A stretch of DNA of 5,468 bases, taken from Spirochaeta sp. GTDB taxonomy: Bacteria > Spirochaetota > Spirochaetia > DSM-27196 > SLAA01. Position 1 is the first letter of the stretch. Every line of letters begins with the position of its first letter. Of the stretch, positions 1-5,468 are shown piece after piece. The notes below the pieces were generated by a model. It saw only the letters and a program-made list of their open reading frames with translations. It ran no database searches and was not told the DNA's origin. The translations under genes and the position numbers were made by a program. The stretch lies in NCBI GenBank assembly GCA_020201015.1, contig JAIVHN010000285.1:1-5468 (forward strand). Reading direction: 5' to 3'.

Positions 1-302
1 TTATAGATCTGGAGTCAGTGCTGGCGCGGGCCGCAGACGCGGAATACTGGTTTAATCTCAACTATGACTGGAACTCCCGTGCCGATGTTCTCAAGGCCGA
101 CCCAAGACTGGCACGGTTTCGCTCATATCAGACCCGGAACATGTATCACTACAACGCGCGCATGCGCGACTCTGGGGCCAACGACTTTTGGGAGTCTGGG
201 GTAGGTCGCCCCGATCTAGCGCTTGCCGACCTGGTACATATAATGCATCCGGATCTCCTGCCGGACCACAGCCTTGTTTACTACCGGAAGCTGGAGTCCT
301 AA
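1..302 (+). CDS. ABC transporter periplasmic substrate-binding protein, C-terminal fragment (iron-chelate/cobalamin class)
   Basis: This is the last ~100 codons of a solute-binding protein; the reading frame is open from base 3 and the N-terminus lies before the window. The protein would capture a metal chelate (siderophore, haem or cobalamin type) outside the inner membrane and deliver it to the permease encoded next. The tail has the look of the FecB/BtuF-like family found with FecCD permeases: a W-x-N segment near the fragment start, a 'YHYNAR' stretch, then ANDFWESG, RPDLALADL, IMHPDLLPDH and a terminal VYYRKLES. Similar ends are familiar to me from Bacteroidetes and spirochaete binding proteins. 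The stop codon TAA shares its last A with the ATG of the permease gene, giving a TAATG junction. The substrate cannot be read from this fragment. Family assignment is fairly sure because of both motif and context. Confidence 0.82.
   Translation, partial: IDLESVLARAADAEYWFNLNYDWNSRADVLKADPRLARFRSYQTRNMYHYNARMRDSGANDFWESGVGRPDLALADLVHIMHPDLLPDHSLVYYRKLES
293..296 (+). promoter_or_regulatory. Ribosome binding site deciding the permease start
   Basis: GGAG lies five bases before the ATG at 302, inside the last codons of the binding-protein gene. It supports the start at 302 over the more upstream in-frame ATG at 188, whose 38 extra residues would be a Pro/Arg-rich extension overlapping the binding-protein gene and would not fit a FecCD N-terminus. 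Confidence 0.7.
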
Positions 303-1348
303 TGGCCGCACGCCCCGACCTCAATCTCCGTGTTGGACTCCGTGTCAGCCTGCTCCTCCCGCTCTTGGCGCTCGTTGTCATGACGGCCCTTATGCTGGGC
401 TCGGTGCCGGTAGGACCGGCTGATGTAATGCGTGCCCTGTTTCATGGATCCAGCACCGCCCCGGATGCCGAGTTCCGCACCGCTTACATTGTTATACGTG
501 AGGTGCGCTTACCGCGGGTACTACTCGCCATGGGCGCCGGCGCGGCCTTGAGCCTGGCGGGCCTGCTCATGCAGACGGTGTTCCGCAACCCCTTGGCAGG
601 CCCGGGCGTCCTTGGCGTCGGCGCCGGCGCCAGCCTTGGCGTTGCTCTCGTAGTCCTTAGCGGCCTGGGGGCGCAGCTTTCCAGCCCCTCGCTGTTTGCC
701 GCCCTTGGCGGCGCCGGTTTAGTGGTGGCGGTCATTATGGCGGCACACCGAGTTGTAGATGACCCAGTTGTTCTTTTGGTGCTGGGTTTGCTTTTTGGAT
801 ACGCGGCAAGTGCACTTACTACACTTCTCATGGCGGCCAGTCCGGCAGCCGGTCTTGAACGCTACATCATTTGGAGCTTTGGCTCCTTTGCCTTACCCCC
901 AGGTGCAGTTCAGCCAGCGCTACTCTTTGGGGTAACCGGCGTGGCGGCGCTACTGGCACTCAGAGGATCACACCTTGACGCCCTCCTCCTTGGCCGAGCC
1001 TACGCAGAAAGCAGCGGGGTGCACGCGCGAGCGCTGCAGGGCAGCTTGCTGGTTATTGCCAGCGTGCTCACAGGTATCGTGACCGCGTACACCGGGCCAA
1101 TTTCCTTTGTTGGGGTGGCGGTGCCGCATCTTGCTCGGGGCTATCTGCGTAGTTCGCGACACCGGGTATTGGTTCCAGCAACGGTACTGAGTGGTGCCGT
1201 TATAACCGTGTTGGCAGATCTCATTGCACGGGTGCCGGGAAGCGGCCGCGTGCTGCCGCTGAACGCGGTTCTGGCCTTGGTTGGGGTGCCGGTTGTCCTG
1301 GTTGTTGTTCTCAAACCCGGCGGTTCAAAGGATGGAGTTCGACTATGA
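302..1348 (+). CDS. FecCD/BtuC-family ABC transporter permease
   Basis: This gene encodes a 348-residue inner-membrane permease, the usual length for the FecCD family, which forms a homodimeric channel importing iron-siderophores, haem or vitamin B12. A short N-terminal region is followed by a first membrane helix at about residues 13-35. Family landmarks are then in order: RLPRVLLA at 69-76, RNPLAGPGVLG at 95-105 followed by a GAGASLG turn, WSFGSF at 191-196, and the ATPase-contacting loop around DALLLGRAYAESSGV at 226-240. GPISFVGVAVPHLAR at 265-279, DLIAR near 306-310 and a final hydrophobic LPLNAVLALVGVPVVLVVV at 318-336 complete the set. Together with the Gly/Ala/Val/Leu-rich stretches these fit about nine or ten helices. 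The ATG overlaps the upstream stop, and the TGA overlaps the ATPase ATG. The gene looks intact. The transported chelate is not determinable from sequence alone. Confidence 0.93.
   Translation: MAARPDLNLRVGLRVSLLLPLLALVVMTALMLGSVPVGPADVMRALFHGSSTAPDAEFRTAYIVIREVRLPRVLLAMGAGAALSLAGLLMQTVFRNPLAGPGVLGVGAGASLGVALVVLSGLGAQLSSPSLFAALGGAGLVVAVIMAAHRVVDDPVVLLVLGLLFGYAASALTTLLMAASPAAGLERYIIWSFGSFALPPGAVQPALLFGVTGVAALLALRGSHLDALLLGRAYAESSGVHARALQGSLLVIASVLTGIVTAYTGPISFVGVAVPHLARGYLRSSRHRVLVPATVLSGAVITVLADLIARVPGSGRVLPLNAVLALVGVPVVLVVVLKPGGSKDGVRL
1334..1337 (+). promoter_or_regulatory. Ribosome binding site for the ATPase gene
   Basis: GGAG sits seven bases before the ATG at 1345, within the last codons of the permease gene. 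With the ATGA overlap it suggests coupled translation of permease and ATPase, which would keep the two subunits in proportion. Confidence 0.6.
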
Positions 1349-2157
1349 GCGGCCGTTCTCCAACCAGGGAAGGTGCGCTTCTTGAACTGCGGGACATAGA
1401 GCTTGCCTACCGCCGAGGGCCGGTTGTACTGCGTGTTCATGCGGAGTCTATATGCGCTGGAGAGCTCTTGGCGCTTGTTGGCCCGAACGGTGGCGGTAAG
1501 ACTACTCTGCTTCGTTGTACAGCAGGACTGCTTAAGCCGCTGAACGGCACGGTTCGCCTCCGAGATATACAGCTGTACGGCAAAACGGCAATGGCGCGTA
1601 ATGAACGAGCCCGAGATTTAGCAGTGGTGCTGACCGACCCGGTCGCACCGGCCTATCTTAGGGTGCGAGAAGTGGTAGAACTTGGACGGATTTCCCGTCC
1701 TTCAGACCCTAAGACGCTTAGTCGTTCAGTCGAACATGCGCTTGATCTCAGCGGTGCTTTAGTACTTGCTGAGCGTCAGTTGGGTAGTCTCAGTGACGGC
1801 GAGCGCCAACGAGTCATGCTTGCGCGAGCGTTGGCGCAGGAGCCGCGGCTGCTGGTGCTGGACGAACCGGCAGCACATCTTGACCCGCCGCATCAGACGT
1901 CTCTGTTTCTTCTCCTGCGCAACCTCATTAGCGACGGTGTCATTGAAGCGGCGGCGGTCGCAACCCACCACCTCCATCTTGCGCTCCATTTCTCAGATAG
2001 GCTCATGCTGGTAAACGAAACAACTTGCTCGGCAACACCGGCCGAGTTCATTCAGAGTGGTGCGCTTGGTGAGGCCTTTGCTGAACACCCGAATCTTAGG
2101 CTTGACTCGGATAAAGGATGGTTTCTTCCTGTTGAACCGGAAACTCACAGCCGGTAG
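1345..2157 (+). CDS. Iron-chelate/cobalamin-class ABC transporter ATP-binding protein
   Basis: This gene encodes a 270-residue ATPase that would drive the FecCD-type permease from the cytoplasmic face of the membrane. The nucleotide-binding domain is complete. The Walker A motif GPNGGGKT is at 46-53, the ABC signature LSDGERQ at 149-155, Walker B LLVLDEP at 169-175, the D-loop AAHLD at 176-180 and the H-loop THH at 207-209. Two positions are not textbook. At the Q-loop the usual glutamine aligns with Thr97 in VVLTDP, and the signature reads LSDGE rather than LSGGE. I recall VVLTE/VVLTD-like forms from related Bacteroidetes iron ABC ATPases, so this is probably a subfamily trait rather than decay. 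The C-terminal 50 residues form the short extension usual in FecE/FhuC-like proteins. The start is fixed by the ATGA overlap and a GGAG site. Confidence 0.93.
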   Translation: MSGRSPTREGALLELRDIELAYRRGPVVLRVHAESICAGELLALVGPNGGGKTTLLRCTAGLLKPLNGTVRLRDIQLYGKTAMARNERARDLAVVLTDPVAPAYLRVREVVELGRISRPSDPKTLSRSVEHALDLSGALVLAERQLGSLSDGERQRVMLARALAQEPRLLVLDEPAAHLDPPHQTSLFLLLRNLISDGVIEAAAVATHHLHLALHFSDRLMLVNETTCSATPAEFIQSGALGEAFAEHPNLRLDSDKGWFLPVEPETHSR

Positions 2158-2196
2158 CGACTACACGTGCCGTGCAAGCAGCTGCAAGCAGCGGGG
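2158..2196. other. Convergent intergenic gap between the ATPase and repeat-domain genes
   Basis: Two transcription units end towards each other here with only 39 bases between the stop codons. I find no strong GC-rich hairpin followed by a T-run on either strand. The best candidate is a weak CGGG/CCCG pairing around 2192-2208, with no U-tract. Termination may be Rho-dependent or the transcripts may overlap. Confidence 0.5.
2173..2192. repeat. Perfect 10-bp tandem direct repeat
   Basis: TGCAAGCAGC occurs twice back to back. The junction also creates the 8-bp palindrome GCAGCTGC. It occupies half of the convergent gap. It may be no more than replication slippage; no function is implied by the sequence. 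Confidence 0.75.
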
Positions 2197-2886
2197 TTAC
2201 CGTTCCCGAGTAGCGGTGTGCAGCACGACCTCGTACTCATCTACCGTTGTGTCGATATCGACCCGAAGCTCATGGACACCGGACCCGGAATCGAGCGCCC
2301 AAAAATACAGGTCATCCAGACCGTCATGCGCGTAAAAAAACTCGGTCGTCCCAAATGCGCGCAGTTGTCGCCCGGCACGGAGAATACTCGGGCCAATGAA
2401 CTCCGGCCGGTCAACTGCGGTGTAGAGAAAGAGCACATCATGCCCGGTGTCGTTGTGCACCGTAAGCCGCCCAAGCCTCATGCTCATGCGACTTTCAATG
2501 AGAGCGTCAGCACTAAGAATGAGTTCATTCCATCCACCGCAGAGCTCTTGACCGCGCAACTGATAATAGGAGCCGCTCACAGAGCGTCCGAGCAGGTCGT
2601 ACGCCACACACTCGTGACGAGACAACGGCAGAAATGCGGCAAAGCGCTCGCCGGAGCGAAGGCCGGAATCATCGGCAACTATATCGACCCCCCAAGAGCG
2701 TGAAGCCGAGGGTGATACAAAGAGGTACAAAAGAGTCTCGCCTGTTGTGTTATGAATATGAAACTGAGAGACGTCTTCCAAAGCAGCAGCTTGTAGCAGG
2801 CCGCAGAGCAGAAACGTTCCAAGGAGACATAGTCGGAGCTGCCGACAATTCAGGGCTACCACCCAAGCTGAGCGCGTGGAAGCCAT
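2197..2886 (-). CDS. Secreted protein with two tandem copies of a small beta-rich 'NxTG/SPS/WG' domain, function unknown
   Basis: With the ATG at 2886 this is 229 residues; an in-frame GTG at 2946 would add 20, and a GTG at 2862 would remove 8. The ATG is preferred because GGGAGG lies ten bases upstream. Residues 1-35 form a Sec signal peptide: basic residues at 15 and 18, hydrophobic core LCLLGTFLLCGLLQ, and a probable cut after AAA at 33-35. The Cys at 28 lacks a proper lipobox (Leu at -1), so a lipoprotein is unlikely. The mature part is two related modules. The first (about 41-128) has HNTTG, SPSASRSWG and a later YDLLG; the second (about 139-224) begins VHNDTG but has lost the SPS and WG parts. 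C93 and C116 could form a disulfide. The first module resembles an uncharacterised domain that I associate with spirochaetes. The gene overlaps the end of the TPR gene by 31 bases, suggesting joint expression. No function is known to me. Confidence 0.72.
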   Translation of the reverse strand: MASTRSAWVVALNCRQLRLCLLGTFLLCGLLQAAALEDVSQFHIHNTTGETLLYLFVSPSASRSWGVDIVADDSGLRSGERFAAFLPLSRHECVAYDLLGRSVSGSYYQLRGQELCGGWNELILSADALIESRMSMRLGRLTVHNDTGHDVLFLYTAVDRPEFIGPSILRAGRQLRAFGTTEFFYAHDGLDDLYFWALDSGSGVHELRVDIDTTVDEYEVVLHTATRER

Positions 2887-3407
2887 GCTTGAGCATCCTC
2901 CCGGAAGTCTTGTGGTACATCGTTCTCTAAAAGAGTTCGAATCCACGGAAGGGCCAAGTGATGATCGCCTCGTGCTAAAAAATACTCTGCAAGCGCATGC
3001 ACCGTTCTATGATCTTCCGGATCAAGTTGGTATGAAGCAGTAAGCAGATTCTGCGCATTCTCCTGCTCTCCCAAGGCTGAGTACACAAGACCAAGATTAC
3101 GCATGATAGACGAGTTCCTTCGGTCCACAGCGTATGCGCGGAGCAAACTAACTTTTGCTCGTTTAAAATCACCAATCTTGAGATACAGACTACCAATCCC
3201 ATACAGCACTTGAGCGCTGCGATATCCAAGTTGCCGCATGTATTCTAGCGCAGTTATGGCCTCGCGGTCTCGACCAGTTTCGCTATAGGCTACAGCAAGC
3301 TCCCAGAGAGCAAGCCCGTTGTTAGGTTCTTCGGCAAGGAGCTCCTGTAACCAGTCAACTGCTTCGTGGTACGCGCCGTCTTGGATCAATTGTGCTGCTA
3401 CCGACAC
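2856..3407 (-). CDS. Tetratricopeptide (TPR) repeat protein
   Basis: This gene encodes a 183-residue protein made almost entirely of helical 34-residue TPR units, so it is probably a protein-binding scaffold or adaptor. A partial unit spans 1-30 (GAYHEAVDWLQELLAEEPNN). Further units follow at 31-64, 65-99 (LYGIGSLYLKIGDFKRA), 100-133 (NLGLVYSALGEQENA, ending LDPEDH) and 134 to about 165, followed by a short capping helix. The conserved W/L-G-Y-A-P spacing is visible in most units. There is no signal peptide or membrane segment in the called reading frame, so it should be cytoplasmic unless the start is wrong. The start is a GTG with a weak AGG four bases upstream; an in-frame stop at 3435-3437 limits any extension. 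Its 3' end overlaps the secreted repeat-domain gene. Its 5' end meets the desaturase gene head-to-head. The partner protein cannot be predicted. Confidence 0.85.
   Translation of the reverse strand: MSVAAQLIQDGAYHEAVDWLQELLAEEPNNGLALWELAVAYSETGRDREAITALEYMRQLGYRSAQVLYGIGSLYLKIGDFKRAKVSLLRAYAVDRRNSSIMRNLGLVYSALGEQENAQNLLTASYQLDPEDHRTVHALAEYFLARGDHHLALPWIRTLLENDVPQDFREDAQAWLPRAQLGW
2897..2902 (-). promoter_or_regulatory. Ribosome binding site supporting the ATG at 2886
   Basis: GGGAGG on the minus strand lies within the TPR coding sequence, ten bases before the ATG of the secreted repeat-domain gene. The spacing is at the long end of normal, but it is the only strong purine-rich site near the three candidate starts. 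Confidence 0.45.
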
Positions 3408-4921
3408 CTCGCCTGCAATATCGTGTGGATTTAGTTATTGGAGCGGGCTTTGGCGGAATCTCGGCGGCAGCTTACTTAGCGCAAGCCGGGTTCCAGGTAA
3501 CTGTGGTAGAGAAGAATTCTTGGGTCGGTGGGCGAGCTCGACTTCTTGAACGGGACGGGTTTAGGTTCGATATGGGACCAAGCTGGTACTGGATGCCGGA
3601 TCAACACGACCGTTGGTTTAAGGAGTTCGGCTTTGATCGCTCAAGCCTGTATCAGGCGCGCCGGGTCGATCCAAGTTATAAAGTGTTCTTTGGTGACTCG
3701 GAACCCGGGGAGGCGCAAAATGTCGTTACCGTTCCGGCAGACTTTGAAGAAGCATGTCGTATCTTTGCGACGTATGAAAAGGACGGAGACGTCAAGCTGC
3801 GCCGCTTTGTAGAACGAGCACGCAGAAAATACAACTTTGCAATTGATCACTTTGTGTACAGAAACTACCGCAGCATTTTTGACATGGTGAACACCACTAT
3901 GATCAAGAGCCTCCCCCAACTGAACCTCCTCCGCAGTTACCGGGGCATGATCAACTCCTCTTTCTCGCACCCCTATCTCCGCAAGATTCTTGAGTTCCCG
4001 GTTGTATTCCTGGGAAGTTTTGCGCGCAAGACTCCTGCGATTTACACACTCATGAACTACATCGACTTTGGTTTGGGAACCTGGTATCCGGAAGGTGGGT
4101 TCACTTCAGTAGTGAAAGCCATGCAGCATGTAGCCGAGAAAACCGGAGTCGAGTTTCGCTTCTCAACGCCAGTTACCGGGTTTGAGTTCGAAGCAGGCAA
4201 AATTAGCGCCGTACAGGTCGAGTCCGAGCACGGTCAGGAAGAGATCAAGGCGGATATCGTCGTTGCTAATGCAGACTATCATCACGTGGACCAAGAACTG
4301 TTGCCGCCGGAGTACCGGAGTTTCTCCCCCCAGTTCTGGGAAAAGCGCACATTAGCTCCAGCTGTGCTGAACTACTACATTGGAGTTCGCAGAAAACTCC
4401 CCGAACTCGCGCATCACACCTTTTTCTTTGACACAGACTGGGATGAACACTTTGACACGGTCTACGGTAATCAGCGTTGGCCGACCGACCCACTTTTTTA
4501 CCTACATCTTCCCTCCGCCACCGATCCACGTTGCGCACCGGAGGGCCACGAGGCGGTCTTTGCATTGGTGCCGGTTGCAGCTGGCCTGCAGGAAGACCCC
4601 ACGACGCGAGATCACTACTTGAATATCATTCTTGACCGTATTGAGAAACGCGCGGGTATTTCGCTACGCGAAGACATCCTCTTTACCGAGACCATGTCGC
4701 ACGCCGACTTTGCCGCCGACTACAACGCATACAAGGGCAATGCCTTTGGATTAGGGCAAACTTTATTTCAAACTGCCTATTTTCGGCCCGCCAACCGTTC
4801 GCGTAAACTGTCCAATTTGTATTATAGTGGACAGTACACGGTCCCCGGTACCGGAACTACCATGAGTATGATTTCGGGCAAGGTGGCGGCCGACCGAGTT
4901 ATGGAGGACACGAGAGGATAG
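3392..4921 (+). CDS. crtI: CrtI-type carotenoid (phytoene) desaturase
   Basis: This gene encodes an FAD-dependent carotenoid desaturase of 509 residues, about the usual CrtI length. The enzyme introduces double bases into colourless phytoene to give coloured neurosporene- or lycopene-type carotenoids at the membrane. The N-terminal Rossmann motif GAGFGG is at 17-22, the ribose-binding Glu at 40 (VVEKN), GGRAR at 46-50 and FDMGPSWYWMPD at 59-70. Further family segments are LEFPVVFLG at 200-208, GLGTWYPEGG at 227-236, NADYHH at 293-298 and YKGNAFGL at 447-454. The C-terminal FAD motif is YYSGQYTVPGTG at 477-488, followed by MSMISGKVAADR. The whole pattern is closest to Bacteroidetes-type CrtI. 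Related roles (CrtD, CrtN, CrtO) cannot be fully excluded. The start is uncertain: the GTG at 3392 overlaps the TPR start, and the GTG at 3425 would give 498 residues beginning MDLVIGAG. No crtB lies in the window. Confidence 0.88.
   Translation: MLLPTPRLQYRVDLVIGAGFGGISAAAYLAQAGFQVTVVEKNSWVGGRARLLERDGFRFDMGPSWYWMPDQHDRWFKEFGFDRSSLYQARRVDPSYKVFFGDSEPGEAQNVVTVPADFEEACRIFATYEKDGDVKLRRFVERARRKYNFAIDHFVYRNYRSIFDMVNTTMIKSLPQLNLLRSYRGMINSSFSHPYLRKILEFPVVFLGSFARKTPAIYTLMNYIDFGLGTWYPEGGFTSVVKAMQHVAEKTGVEFRFSTPVTGFEFEAGKISAVQVESEHGQEEIKADIVVANADYHHVDQELLPPEYRSFSPQFWEKRTLAPAVLNYYIGVRRKLPELAHHTFFFDTDWDEHFDTVYGNQRWPTDPLFYLHLPSATDPRCAPEGHEAVFALVPVAAGLQEDPTTRDHYLNIILDRIEKRAGISLREDILFTETMSHADFAADYNAYKGNAFGLGQTLFQTAYFRPANRSRKLSNLYYSGQYTVPGTGTTMSMISGKVAADRVMEDTRG
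4913..4917 (+). promoter_or_regulatory. Ribosome binding site for the sensory receptor gene
   Basis: AGAGG lies five bases before the ATG at 4923, inside the last codons of the desaturase gene. This is a good site at ideal spacing and fixes the receptor start. It implies that both genes are translated from one message. Confidence 0.65.
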
Positions 4922-4922
4922 T

Positions 4923-5468
4923 ATGCTGAAGAGAATAAGCCTGAAGGCGCGCGTTCTTATATTAGTATTCATTGCAATTGCTCTTATTACGGGCTTTCAA
5001 GTGCGGCAGCAAGTAGTTGAGTTTCAGGGCAGTTTAGAGAATGCAAACACAGAGCTTTTTGAGCAGCTTGAATTGAGTTTCCTCGGCTCCGTGGAGTCAG
5101 AGCTTGCATATCTTTCCTTGGCGGTACGAACCCTTACCGAGAACCCAGAGATCTCTGCGCAGTTCGCAGAACAAAATCGGGCCGAACTCCTGGATATGCT
5201 TGAGGGCTACAATCGCGATCTTATGGCAACCTATGGTATTGCCCAGTTCCAGTTTCACGTGCCGCCCGCAACAAGTTTCCTCCGATATCACGCACCACAG
5301 AACTTCGGCGACGATCTCTCGTCGTTTCGTGCGACAGTTGTAGAAGCCAACAGCCAGCAGCGCCCGGTTGTTGGGCTTGAGGTAGGCCGGGGTGGCCCTG
5401 GTATGCGCGTTGTGTACCCAGTCTTCCATGACGGAGAACACATCGGAAGTGTTGAGTTTGGCGGGTCC
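4923..5468 (+). CDS. Membrane sensory protein with dCache_3-like extracytoplasmic domain, probable methyl-accepting chemotaxis protein (N-terminal part)
   Basis: The first 182 residues are present and the gene runs off the window edge. A short basic N-terminus (MLKRISLKAR) leads into one membrane helix at about 11-27, giving the in-out topology of a transmembrane receptor. Residues 30-100 look helical (QQVVEFQGSLENAN, then FEQLELSFLGSVESELAYL). A Cache-type ligand-binding fold follows: QFQFHVPPATSFLR at 108-121, GDDLSSFRATVVEAN at 129-143, GLEVGRGG at 151-158, then YPVF and GSVEFG at 175-180. These motifs match what I know of dCache_3 (double Cache domain 3), common in chemotaxis receptors and also in some diguanylate cyclases and kinases. 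The output domain is not visible, so the chemotaxis role is an inference. The start is fixed by AGAGG and the one-base gap after crtI. Confidence 0.78.
   Translation, partial: MLKRISLKARVLILVFIAIALITGFQVRQQVVEFQGSLENANTELFEQLELSFLGSVESELAYLSLAVRTLTENPEISAQFAEQNRAELLDMLEGYNRDLMATYGIAQFQFHVPPATSFLRYHAPQNFGDDLSSFRATVVEANSQQRPVVGLEVGRGGPGMRVVYPVFHDGEHIGSVEFGGS

Noticed and set aside
188..301. Upstream extension of the permease to an in-frame ATG at 188.
   Set aside because: The extension lies wholly inside the binding-protein gene in another frame and is Pro/Ser/Gly-rich. The ATG at 302 has a GGAG site at correct spacing and gives the normal FecCD length.
600..640. GGCGCC-rich palindromic stretch (GGCGCCGGCGCC) in the permease gene.
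   Set aside because: It is explained by codons for the conserved Gly/Ala-rich family segment GVGAGASLG and does not need a regulatory role.
484..831. A 115-codon minus-strand open frame opposite the permease gene.
   Set aside because: It is a Pro/Arg/Thr/Ala-rich shadow of a GC-rich gene, without motifs or translation signals.
2167..2703. A 178-codon open frame on the plus strand opposite the secreted repeat protein.
   Set aside because: Its product has no recognisable domain, no good ribosome binding site and a composition typical of antisense reading. The minus-strand frame has a signal peptide, a duplicated domain and coupling with the TPR gene.
2800..2806. Cys28 of the secreted repeat protein as a lipoprotein attachment site.
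   Set aside because: The residues before it are Phe-Leu-Leu, so the small residue expected at -1 is missing even for the looser spirochaete lipobox, and an AAA signal peptidase I site follows.
3408..3480. AT-rich TAACTAAAT on the minus strand as a possible -10 box for the TPR gene.
   Set aside because: No acceptable -35 element lies at 16-18 bases, and the AT-rich bases are explained by the desaturase codons for the first Rossmann strand.

Overview
This 5,468-base window is gene-dense bacterial chromosome with moderately high GC, AT-poor coding sequence and almost no intergenic space. It carries parts or all of seven protein genes. No rRNA, tRNA, CRISPR array or insertion sequence was seen. 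Gene content suggests a free-living, probably pigmented Gram-negative bacterium. My best guess is a spirochaete of the Spirochaeta/Alkalispirochaeta type. That guess rests on family resemblance only: a small secreted 'N-x-TG ... SPS ... WG' repeat domain I associate with spirochaetes, a Bacteroidetes-like CrtI, and a dCache_3-type receptor. It is not proven by the sequence.

Region 1 (1-2157, + strand) is a metal-chelate (iron-siderophore, haem or cobalamin class) ABC importer operon. It holds the C-terminal end of a periplasmic binding protein, a complete FecCD/BtuC-type permease and a complete ATPase. The genes are joined by a TAATG junction and then an ATGA overlap, so they are almost certainly co-transcribed and translationally coupled.

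Region 2 (2197-3407, - strand) is a two-gene block converging on the transporter operon. A short TPR protein is followed, with overlap, by a secreted protein made of two copies of a small beta-rich domain. The cargo or role of this pair is unknown. The 39-base convergent gap holds a perfect 10-bp tandem repeat but no clear terminator.

Region 3 (3392-5468, + strand) starts head-to-head with the TPR gene, with essentially no spacer. A CrtI-type carotenoid (phytoene) desaturase is followed after a single base by the start of a membrane-anchored sensory protein with a dCache_3-like extracytoplasmic domain, cut off by the window edge. It is probably a methyl-accepting chemotaxis protein or another transmembrane signalling receptor. 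Tight coupling of a pigment-biosynthesis enzyme to a sensory receptor is the most interesting arrangement here.

Nothing in the window can be called a wholly new system with confidence. The points worth a second look are the crtI-receptor coupling, the TPR/repeat-domain pair and the promoter-less-looking divergent junction.
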